Source of the DNA: Endozoicomonadaceae bacterium
GTDB taxonomy: Bacteria > Pseudomonadota > Gammaproteobacteria > Pseudomonadales > Endozoicomonadaceae
Direction of reading: 5' to 3'
Assembly: GCA_023146365.1 (NCBI GenBank)
Contig: JAGLCE010000059.1
Location: 1-44,805 of the forward strand
Length of the DNA: 44,805 bases
Both the position numbers and the translations under genes were made by a program. Position 1 is the first letter of the stretch. Every line of letters begins with the position of its first letter. The notes beneath the pieces were generated by a model. It did not search any database. It saw only the letters and a program-made list of their open reading frames with translations, and had not been told where the DNA came from. Of this stretch, positions 1 through 7,632 are shown one piece after another.

Positions 1-499
1 CTCAGCAATCAGCGAATATTGGCCTAAGTCTAATATATCAAGCTCAGAAAATATCGTACTGGGGAGATTAGCAGAGCATTCTATTGCTTCTTTGTTAGCA
101 ACTTTGTCTTTACTCTCAAGTATTGACTCCGGCTGTAATTGTAATGAGATATCGTTATTTGTTGTCTCAGCATCAGACATTAACGGTGATGATTCAGTGG
201 CTTTCTCAGCAATCAGCGAATATTGGCCTAAGTCTAATATATCAAGCTCAGAAAATATCGTACTGGGGAGATTAGCAGAGCATTCTATTGCTTCTTTGTT
301 AGCAACTTTGTCTTTACTCTCAAGTATTGACTCCGGCTGTAATTGTAATGAGATATCGTTATTTGTTGTCTCATCATCAGACATTAACGGTGATGATTCA
401 GTGGCTTTCTCAGCAATCAGCGAATATTGGCCTAAGTCTAATATATCAAGCTCAGAAAATATCGTACTGGGGAGATTAGCAGAGCATTCTATTGCTTCT
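1..499. repeat. 204-bp tandem repeat, about 2.4 copies visible
   Basis: The sequence starting at 1 restarts at 205 and again at 409, so the period is 204 bp, or exactly 68 codons. The two complete copies differ at one visible position (g near 170 against t near 374). The third copy runs to about 499, where the match stops. The array lies inside the minus-strand gene and probably continues beyond the left edge. Confidence 0.95.
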
Positions 500-1299
500 T
501 GGCTGACCGTATCTTCTTTTTTGAATAATGAGTCAATATTAACGTCTTGTAACTCATCTTTATGCAACGTATTAGAAGAATGCTCTATCAATGAAGGGTG
601 GACATGAGACAAGATGGTAGGATCAAGAATGCACCGATTCCACTTATCTGAGTCTTCCAGTTTCCAGATACCATATAAGTCATATAAAGTGGCGGCATAT
701 GCTATATGATCGTTTAATTTTTCAACAATTGGTGATACACTGAAGATCATTTCGGAGCACTCTTCATGCTCTTCTTCAAGATCCTCATAACGGCTGTTAG
801 CGTCAATATCCATGCATTTAGTAGTAAGATGCTTTTTCAAGGCCAGTGAATCTCTCTTAAGATTATGACAAGTCATCATTAGATGTAGAATATGAATATT
901 ATCTGGGAATCTTAGAATTTCATGTTTTCCCATATCTTTCTTAACTAAATCAGGAAGGCTATTATAATTAGAACTCAATTGCTGATATCCACGATCTAGA
1001 AGTGTTTGCTTTGTTCGTGGATTATTTATGTAATGAGATACTAACTTAAGATCTTTATATGTGATAGACCGTTCTTCAATTGATCTTTTTGCCAAACTTT
1101 TTCTACCAGCGCTACTCAGCTTTTCATATAACAGTTTTTTAAGTGAGTGTTGACTTTCAATTGGACTGGCATCAAGATCAATAACCTTGATAGATAGATC
1201 ATCTAAATATACAAGATCTTCATCCTTCATGTTTTGGCCATTGAATAAAATATCAAAAGCCCGACCTATGCAATCATTGCATGCTGTACTGTATTCCAT
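1..1299 (-). CDS. Hypothetical protein with 68-residue tandem repeats, 3' end outside window
   Basis: The minus-strand frame is open from an ATG at 1299 (AGGGTG lies about 8 bases upstream) to the window edge, giving 433 codons without a stop. I do not recognise the protein. Residues 1 to about 265 are non-repetitive, rich in charged residues and probably helical. From about residue 267 to the edge the protein is a tandem array of a 68-residue unit that begins SANLPSTIFSELDILDLGQY and ends ANKEAIEC. The units are acidic and Ser/Thr/Leu-rich. There is no signal peptide, membrane segment or recognised enzyme motif. The plus-strand frame at 92-607 is a shadow of the repeats. The AT-rich composition and perfect repeats resemble secreted effector proteins of host-associated bacteria, but that role is inference. 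Confidence 0.7.
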   Translation of the reverse strand, partial: MEYSTACNDCIGRAFDILFNGQNMKDEDLVYLDDLSIKVIDLDASPIESQHSLKKLLYEKLSSAGRKSLAKRSIEERSITYKDLKLVSHYINNPRTKQTLLDRGYQQLSSNYNSLPDLVKKDMGKHEILRFPDNIHILHLMMTCHNLKRDSLALKKHLTTKCMDIDANSRYEDLEEEHEECSEMIFSVSPIVEKLNDHIAYAATLYDLYGIWKLEDSDKWNRCILDPTILSHVHPSLIEHSSNTLHKDELQDVNIDSLFKKEDTVSQEAIECSANLPSTIFSELDILDLGQYSLIAEKATESSPLMSDDETTNNDISLQLQPESILESKDKVANKEAIECSANLPSTIFSELDILDLGQYSLIAEKATESSPLMSDAETTNNDISLQLQPESILESKDKVANKEAIECSANLPSTIFSELDILDLGQYSLIAE

Positions 1300-1939
1300 A
1301 TTAATTCACCCTAGCCAAATTATTTCACACCACCACCACACCGCATCATATTGGAGTCATTTAATTCTAATTTAGTTCCCACTCAATAAGGAAAGCACGT
1401 TACTATTGTTAATATTGTTGACCACGCCAACAAAAAAGTAAGCGCCAATTAATCCACGTACTACCCCATTAAAATTCAAACGTCGATAAGTTGATAATAA
1501 GTGCCTCAATCAATTGAGGCAGCCATGAGAAAACCATCACAGCAAAAGCAATTAGCTTTGTCAGAAGCTGAATTAATACAATAAGCGCAATCGACTGAAA
1601 TGCTGCACATGATGCGCAAGCTCAGACCGTGTACAAAAAAATCATTGAGACGATTAATGAACTATTTTGTTAATAAATGACTCAAAACACAGTATTTCTT
1701 TTATTTTAACTACGAGGATTTATTTTATGGGTTAATTATCAAACCTACTGATTTTGAAAATCTTGAAATTACCAATAATCTGATAAGTCAGGATTATCAT
1801 ACAAATATTACTGGTAGTAGTAAGCACTCACTGGGAATTACAGTTTACAAACAATAGGTTAATATCTTACTGAACAGTGGTGCTATGCCTAATTAAGATT
1901 AACTGTTAAAACCAATAGACCTAGGAAAACAATCGCTTT
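1300..1939. other. AT-rich intergenic region with no convincing gene
   Basis: This separates the divergent left-edge gene and the BIR gene. A frame beginning with ATG near 1524 is interrupted by stops and resembles a decayed short gene, but I cannot identify it. No tRNA or clear terminator is visible. It should hold the promoters of both flanking genes; I could not pick out unambiguous -35/-10 pairs. Confidence 0.4.
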
Positions 1940-3298
1940 ATGAATTCAATTAACAGCAGTAATAGCAACCCGCCGTGTTCTGTCGTTTGTATCAATAAAA
2001 AATCGTGCCAAGAATCATCTGATACGGATACCCATAATAGATACGAACAGAGGCTTGAGTCAATATATTTCATTACAAAACGTTCAGGTCTGCAACCAGA
2101 AACACAAGATTTTATTTCAAGAATTGTAAAATCTGGTTGCTTCCGCAGCAACGTTCATCAAATTCACTGCTCAAACTGCCACAAAAGCGTTGTCGCTAAA
2201 AAGTGCCAAGAATATATTAAAGATAGAATAATCGATAACTTCCACGAAGCTAATTGTGTTTTTTTTCAACAACATGCTACCAATACAGAGGCCATCAGAA
2301 AAAGCAACGAATCAGCACAATCCAACCCAATGGTTAACACTCATACTATCTGCTCTGTTCTCACTACAGGAAACTATACATGTCAGGATCTAGCTTCCAT
2401 GAACCAGATAAGAACTCAGTTAATGTTTATGGGTCAAGGTGCCGTATTATTAAGCCGTCGTTTCAACCAATGTGCATTAAATCTAGTAAAAGAGGGTTCC
2501 TTTCGCACTAGAGCAGAAGAATTCCATTGTAGTCAATGCCATAAAAGTGTTCCATTTGAAATTGCTAAACAATATTGTTTAGCAAACTTAACCAATAAAT
2601 TTCACGAGCCCCACTGTCATTTATTCAAAACAAATTCTGAAAATACAGCATCCGCATCAAACAGTAACCAGCTGGCCACATCCAGAGAAGAGAGTCTAGC
2701 CACAAACTACCCACACAGACACTCCCCCAGTCCCAGTATTCCAGGGGAGGCTAGCTCGAACTCACATGCCTACACAGCCACTCTGCCAGATCAATCATCA
2801 GGTATCGTCAGAGATCACATAATATTATCAAATGCAGATATGGCCAATTCCGCCTATAAATCTTTTGCCTGTTTAGATGACAGGGTAAAAAGCTTCACTC
2901 AACAAGCTTGGCCGCACGCAGCTTATCAAACGGCTGAATCTATGGCCACATCAGGTTTTTTCTATTCCTACTATGGTGATCTCGCCGTTTGTTTTTATTG
3001 TGGTATCGGGATAATACTGTGGACCACCTTTGATGACCCTGAAGTGGAACATGTCAAATGGAGTTCCAACTGTGCCTATATTAAACAGTTAAAGGGTGTT
3101 CCGTTTATTAACGACACACTGTTAAAATACAAAAAGTCCATCGCGAACCCTGCCAATGCACATCGTCATACAATAGCATATTTGCCAATGACTCAGAACA
3201 AAGTATTAATTGTTGGAGTAACCAGTGACAGTCATCTCAGCTCAACAATGTTTGGTGTGACATCATCTTTAACGCAACAGACCAACACGCACACTTAG
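1940..3298 (+). CDS. BIR-domain (inhibitor of apoptosis-like) protein with two extra zinc-finger-like modules
   Basis: The protein has 452 residues. Residues about 306-382 form a textbook BIR domain: the entry motif RVKSFTQQAWP, then ATSGFFYSYYGDLAVCFYCG, with zinc ligands C351, C354, H371 and C378 in exact C-x2-C-x16-H-x6-C spacing. G357, W361, D365 and W374 align with XIAP BIR3 G306, W310, E314 and W323, which line the groove binding IAP-binding motifs. Upstream, residues about 40-110 and 160-230 are a 120-residue-spaced duplication with ligand pattern C-x2-C-x21-H-x3-C (C77, C80, H102, C106 and C197, C200, H222, C226), each preceded by a GxFR motif like the BIR GFxY strand. There is no RING, CARD, signal peptide or membrane segment. 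Start ATG has AGGAAA about 12 bases upstream. BIR proteins are normally eukaryotic or viral; a role in blocking host cell death is inferred. Confidence 0.93.
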   Translation: MNSINSSNSNPPCSVVCINKKSCQESSDTDTHNRYEQRLESIYFITKRSGLQPETQDFISRIVKSGCFRSNVHQIHCSNCHKSVVAKKCQEYIKDRIIDNFHEANCVFFQQHATNTEAIRKSNESAQSNPMVNTHTICSVLTTGNYTCQDLASMNQIRTQLMFMGQGAVLLSRRFNQCALNLVKEGSFRTRAEEFHCSQCHKSVPFEIAKQYCLANLTNKFHEPHCHLFKTNSENTASASNSNQLATSREESLATNYPHRHSPSPSIPGEASSNSHAYTATLPDQSSGIVRDHIILSNADMANSAYKSFACLDDRVKSFTQQAWPHAAYQTAESMATSGFFYSYYGDLAVCFYCGIGIILWTTFDDPEVEHVKWSSNCAYIKQLKGVPFINDTLLKYKKSIANPANAHRHTIAYLPMTQNKVLIVGVTSDSHLSSTMFGVTSSLTQQTNTHT

Positions 3299-3518
3299 AA
3301 AAAAATGAGAGCAACTCCTGCTAAAAGTGTAATTGCCTCAACACTATTACACAACAATACAGTGGTAAGGGCGAACACTATGTTTATTTTTTAGCAGGCT
3401 CGTCATGGCATGAGCCTTTACTGAATAGGCAACCTGTTCTCAGATCGGTAAACGGCCCGTTTATAACAGCTCTGATGACCGGATAGTATCGTGTAATACC
3501 CTCCGATCCGCCTTAGTT

Positions 3519-4259
3519 TTACAGGTAATTTTTAATCAAGTTCGTCAACGCGTTTTCATCCATAGAGTTGTCAACTACGCGGTCATGAAAAACCAGTGCA
3601 GGCACAGTCTTAATACCCAGCTCATGAGCAATTTCGATGTTTTGGGCGATGTGCTGAGAAATATCAGGCCTCATCGTTTTCTTGAGAAAATCTGGATCAA
3701 ACCCTTCGAATCTAATGGCTGCCTGAACTGAGTTGCTATTGTGCGAGCCTGGTTTTGACAGCAGGCGGCGATGCAAATCGGCATACTGTCCTGGCGCTTG
3801 ACGATAAACGGCTAACGTCATTTTTGCTGCCTCAAGCGAGGACTTAGTCAATATCGGCATATCTTTATATACCACTCGAACTTGTGGAAACGCCTGCATG
3901 ATATTACGCATAACCTCATCCTGTCGCTTGCAGATAGAGCAGTTGTAATCAAAAAAGTAAACGATAGTTAACTGACTATTATTGCTACCCTGCACAGGAT
4001 CATTGCGATTTTCAAACAGTGCCTCGTGATACGTTGTGAGCGTTTTTTGTTGAGCCAGACGAGTAGCCTCAGCCTCTACTGCCTGCTGTAACTGATTGTG
4101 CTGATCCGTTAGCACTTCAGGATTTTCTAATGGCGTCTTGCGGACTAATGCATCAACAGATTCTGGTTGTCTCGCATCAGGCACTGTCGCAAGCACAGGG
4201 AAAGACAAAAAGAGTACTGTCATCAGCCGGATCACCCATTGTTGAGGAATCATTTTCAT
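3519..4259 (-). CDS. DsbA-family periplasmic thiol oxidoreductase, ScsC/Com1-like
   Basis: This 246-residue protein has an N-terminal signal segment (about residues 8-25) and a helical linker rich in Gln/Glu (about 50-80), followed by a DsbA-type thioredoxin fold. The active site is C107-S-I-C110 in FFDYNCSICKRQ, and the cis-proline loop reads KTVPALVF. Proteins of this type shuffle or reduce disulfides in the periplasm and take electrons from an ScsB/DsbD membrane partner. The partner gene lies immediately upstream and overlaps by 4 bp (ATGA), so the two are translated as a unit. The linker before the fold resembles the oligomerisation stalk of ScsC proteins. Whether it acts as isomerase, reductase or copper-tolerance factor cannot be read from the sequence. 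Confidence 0.85.
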   Translation of the reverse strand: MKMIPQQWVIRLMTVLFLSFPVLATVPDARQPESVDALVRKTPLENPEVLTDQHNQLQQAVEAEATRLAQQKTLTTYHEALFENRNDPVQGSNNSQLTIVYFFDYNCSICKRQDEVMRNIMQAFPQVRVVYKDMPILTKSSLEAAKMTLAVYRQAPGQYADLHRRLLSKPGSHNSNSVQAAIRFEGFDPDFLKKTMRPDISQHIAQNIEIAHELGIKTVPALVFHDRVVDNSMDENALTNLIKNYL

Positions 4260-6361
4260 GCTTCGTTCTCCTGTGAACTTTCTGCCTTGCGTAAGGCGCC
4301 CATAACGATGTCACGGGTCAAAATTACTGGCAACGTAATACCCTCTTTCGCTCTTGGACCATAAATAATATTAAACGGTACACCATAACGGTTATGTTGA
4401 TTCAAAAACGGGCTAATGAGCTTGGAAGGTTTGGTCCAGTCACCCTGCATCAGCACAACGTTGGGCGCGTTGAGGGCTTCGATAACCATGCTGCGGTTTA
4501 GTACACCCGACTTATTCGCTTGACAGGTTATACACCAGTCTGCGGTGATATCAACGAACACCACATGACCCGCCTTAACTTCGGACTCTATTTGTCCTTC
4601 ATCAAATACCGTCCAGTTCAAAGCAGTATTCGGTTCTGCCCCTTTGTCGAAATATTCCAAGCTCCAGTTACCAAATACCACCAACACGAACGACAGACAC
4701 AGTGCTACAACCGACACCAGACCACGATTTTCAACTGGTTTTGTAGCTCGAATCAGTGAATAAAACAACAGAAATGCCGGAACCATCGCTACGACTAATA
4801 CCCAGAAAATGGATAGATGACTGCGCAACACACTGACAAGCCATCCAGTCGTTCCCAACAACAATAGACCCAATACATAACGTAGAGTATTCATCCATGC
4901 GCCCGGCTTTGGCATATGACGCAGCAGCCCAGGGCAAATGGATAGCAACAGATACGGTGCAGCCATGCCTATGCCCAACGAAGTAAAGATCATCCAAAGG
5001 GTGAGAGAGTCCGAGACCAGCGCAAAGGCCACAGCAGTTCCCAGAAAAGGGGCTGAGCAGGGCGTCGCCAGTAATGTTGCTAACATACCCTGAACAAAGC
5101 TACCCACTAGACCATTATCACCCGCCAGGGCAAGCCGTGACGACAAGGAAGAAGGTAGCTGGATTTCAAAGCAGGAGAGTAGGTTTGCAGAAAAAAGCGT
5201 CGTCACCAGAATCATAAAACCAATGAACCACGGATTTTGAAACTGGATCCCCCAACCAACCTGCGCCCCGACAGCTTTGAGTACCAACAGTCCTGTAGCC
5301 AATAACCAGAACGAAAACAGAATACCGGCTGCAGAACTCAAGAATTGTCGACGCACCTGTGATTGAGATTGTCCGGAAGCCATAACTAGAGATGCGAGCT
5401 TCATACCCAGAACGGGCAAAACACAAGGCATCAGGTTCAAAATTAAGCCGCCCAGCAAAGCGAATCCCAATAAATATAAAAGACTATCGCCTTTTATGTC
5501 ATCTATGTCATCAGAAAACTCCCCTTTCTGAGCGATCACCTGTACCTCTTTTACATAATCGTCACCGACGAATGTCACTGCCAGCGCTTGATTGCTGAGA
5601 TCAACATCCTCCAGCCAACTGCTAACCGGTATGTCAGCTATCAGTTGCTCACCCTGCAACACCTGGGTTGGCAGACCGAAGACCACATCTTCCACACCAT
5701 CAACAATCACATCCGACTTCGCCCAACCATCATGCCGTTGGGCCGTAACACGCAATATCTGCTGTGTGTTATCCCAGACGGCTGCCACTTCGTTAATGCC
5801 GCTTTCCGGCATCAGGCTGGGCACACGGGACAATGCCTCGTTAATTGCCAGCTCGGACACGGTATCTGGCAACAATTCAGACGGCGTAAATGACAGTGCC
5901 AGTGGATAATCTGAGATGACGCAAGTGGTCGAACAGGAAGGAATATGGAAATCACCTGACAGCCTTACAGGCTGATCGAAATCATTAATATAAAACATCA
6001 TGGGAAAAACGATATTTTGTTTATACCCAAGCGAATGTATCCCCGAGAATTCAAAGCGCTCAGGCAACGGCCATAGCCATTCTACATGGTGCAAATTGTC
6101 GGAAGCCTGCCATGTGGCCTCTGGGGCAATGCCACCTTCTCCTGGGGATCTCCAGTAAGTTTTCCAGTCGTCATTGAGCTGCACTTCCAGACCACCGGTC
6201 ACGGTGCCCACCACTGGATCAGTTATATCACTGAGAAGTAGTCGTACTTTGACATTCGGCTGTTGCGGACTAACCATCCACCCCGTACTGAGCGCAAAGC
6301 TCGCACGCGACGTAAGAAATAGGCAGAGCATCAGCAGCCCGAAAAAAAATTGTTTCTTCAT
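4256..6361 (-). CDS. ScsB/DsbD-family membrane protein-disulfide reductase
   Basis: This 701-residue protein starts with a signal peptide (about 1-24) and a periplasmic ScsB-type N-terminal domain. Recognisable pieces are DDWKTYWRSPGEGG, SGIHSLGYKQNIVFP and the redox pair region PSCSTTCVISDYPL. The central membrane domain of about eight helices (about 290-580) carries NLMPCVLPVLG and ATPCSAPFLGTA, the cysteine-bearing segments that pass electrons across the membrane. The C-terminal thioredoxin-like domain has C610-I-T-C613 in DITADWCITCQ. The family moves electrons from cytoplasmic thioredoxin to periplasmic thiol proteins, here presumably the overlapping ScsC-like product. The start ATG has AAGGA 6 bases upstream. 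Length and domain order match ScsB better than classical DsbD, which has a different N-terminal domain. Confidence 0.9.
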   Translation of the reverse strand: MKKQFFFGLLMLCLFLTSRASFALSTGWMVSPQQPNVKVRLLLSDITDPVVGTVTGGLEVQLNDDWKTYWRSPGEGGIAPEATWQASDNLHHVEWLWPLPERFEFSGIHSLGYKQNIVFPMMFYINDFDQPVRLSGDFHIPSCSTTCVISDYPLALSFTPSELLPDTVSELAINEALSRVPSLMPESGINEVAAVWDNTQQILRVTAQRHDGWAKSDVIVDGVEDVVFGLPTQVLQGEQLIADIPVSSWLEDVDLSNQALAVTFVGDDYVKEVQVIAQKGEFSDDIDDIKGDSLLYLLGFALLGGLILNLMPCVLPVLGMKLASLVMASGQSQSQVRRQFLSSAAGILFSFWLLATGLLVLKAVGAQVGWGIQFQNPWFIGFMILVTTLFSANLLSCFEIQLPSSLSSRLALAGDNGLVGSFVQGMLATLLATPCSAPFLGTAVAFALVSDSLTLWMIFTSLGIGMAAPYLLLSICPGLLRHMPKPGAWMNTLRYVLGLLLLGTTGWLVSVLRSHLSIFWVLVVAMVPAFLLFYSLIRATKPVENRGLVSVVALCLSFVLVVFGNWSLEYFDKGAEPNTALNWTVFDEGQIESEVKAGHVVFVDITADWCITCQANKSGVLNRSMVIEALNAPNVVLMQGDWTKPSKLISPFLNQHNRYGVPFNIIYGPRAKEGITLPVILTRDIVMGALRKAESSQENEA

Positions 6362-6520
6362 AGTCCTTCATAACCTCCATAGACAGCAATAAAACTGGAA
6401 ACTATTAGGAACCATTTTAAAGCATGTTAATATTTTAATAGCTTAACTATTTTTTATTCTCTCATTAAAATAGATAACAGAATTTTATTTTAGTTCATTA
6501 ACTATTGATTTTCTGGCATT

Positions 6521-6559
6521 TGAATCCGTGACTTCAGAGCAAAAATAACGGCCTCACCC
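6521..6559. repeat. Dispersed repeat, copy A
   Basis: The stretch starting tgaatccgtgacttcagagc is repeated at 9647 with few changes over about 30 bp. On the minus strand both read as a protein-like segment IFALKSRIQ, so they are probably tails of the same decayed mobile element. Confidence 0.55.
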
Positions 6560-6624
6560 ACTGCCTCCTGTGTCAGGGTAGTTGTCGCCTATTGATTTAT
6601 CCCACTGATTTCTCAAGTGCTACA

Positions 6625-6810
6625 TCAATCTATATTGCCTATCGTTTGAATACCGATAACATCCTCTAAATATGTTGTATATAACTGAATGGCCATATTA
6701 ATATTCCAAGGAAACAAATCCTCAAGCTCCTCAACCGTTTCGGTGCAGGGTAGTTTGGTCAATATCTCACGCAGGTATTGGTAGGGTTCAAAAGCCCGTT
6801 CGCTTTTGTT
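6625..6810 (-). pseudogene. IS66-family transposase C-terminal remnant
   Basis: The minus-strand reading FEPYQYLREILTKLP followed by TVEELEDLFPWNIN matches the C-terminal end of IS66-family transposases, where a conserved YLR-x-LP and LLPWN motif ends the protein. Everything N-terminal to this is missing, so it is a decayed fragment. Other IS66 genes and terminal repeats are not visible here. Confidence 0.7.
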
Positions 6811-6827
6811 GTTTATATCAATCTGTA

Positions 6828-7029
6828 ATGAATAGCGCCGGCACTGGTATAGAAACAACTACTGTTTTGGAGTCATCGGCTCCTTGCTTCATGCACGCCT
6901 CATTCATGGCATCACTTAAAATAAACTCTTTACCATCCTTGTCTTTGATCTTTTTTAACTCTTCCTCTAGTGTAAAGAATGCTGTATTTCTAAAAATTTT
7001 TGGACCTAATTCTTGGTTTGAACATTGAT
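6828..7029 (-). pseudogene. 3' fragment of an unknown gene, cut by an IS256 remnant
   Basis: A minus-strand frame ends at TGA 6828-6830 and reads NQELGPKIFRNTAFFTLEEE, KKIKDKDGKEFILSDAMNEA and ends VVVSIPVPALFITD. Its composition and unbroken run of about 65 codons look like real coding sequence. Beyond about 7028 the sequence becomes IS256 transposase on the other strand, so the 5' part was lost or displaced. I do not recognise the family. Confidence 0.4.
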
Positions 7030-7510
7030 GGCAAAAAAGTTTCTTGGACTTTACCTTTCGGACAATGAAGGCACACCACTGGCTTAACGTTTTTACCGAT
7101 CTTTACAGTCGCAGCGTTAAAGATATCGTCATAGCCTGTGTGGATGGACTGAAGGGCTTTCCCGAAGCGATTGAAAACATCTATCCAGATCACTGAAATT
7201 CAGCACTGCATCGTTCATCAAATCCGTAATTGGTGATTAAATCCTGACGTAACAAGTGATCAACACTGTTGGCTTACTTTAAATACCCCGAAAGGCTATT
7301 TACACCACCAATGCCGTTGAGGCCGTACACCGACAGTTTCGAAAACTAACCAAAACCAAGGAGGGGTGATTCGCTAATGAGAACAGCTTACTTAATCTGC
7401 TCTATGCTCGGTATACTGAAAGACTCATAACGTTCTGTACAAAACTGGAATTTAACGCTGCCGCAACCGACGATCCATTATCCGAATCGCTTAAACGACC
7501 ACGTTAGTTT
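7027..7510 (+). pseudogene. IS256-family transposase remnant, frameshifted
   Basis: Plus-strand pieces match IS256-type transposase in order: KFLGLYLSDNEG, then after a frameshift WLNVFTDLYSRSVKDIVIAC and VDGLKGFPEAIENIYPD, then after another shift TEIQHCIVHQIRN, and finally TTNAVEAVHRQFRKLTKTK. The conserved DGLKGFPEAI motif is diagnostic of the family. At least three frame changes and internal stops show it is dead. The N-terminal half is absent. Confidence 0.85.
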
Positions 7511-7515
7511 ATAAC

Positions 7516-7532
7516 TAACTAGGCTGGCACAG
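7516..7532. repeat. 17-bp inverted repeat, left copy, beside phosphatase block
   Basis: The sequence taactaggctggcacag is exactly inverted at 10407-10423. The pair encloses the PP2C gene and an IS30 remnant. By chance a 17-bp inverted match in this window is unlikely (expectation under 0.1). Confidence 0.6.
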
Positions 7533-7632
7533 AACTTTGAACACATTCCGGGAAGGCTCTTTGTAAAAATCAAGAACTGTCTAGCGTATGAGATTTACTT
7601 TAATCTGTTATAGTTAGTCATTTGGTTTTGTA

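Noticed and set aside
92..607. Plus-strand 171-residue frame with internal repeats
   Set aside because: It is the antisense of the 204-bp repeat array. The minus-strand frame is longer (433 codons to the edge), has a ribosome binding site and runs through non-repetitive sequence.
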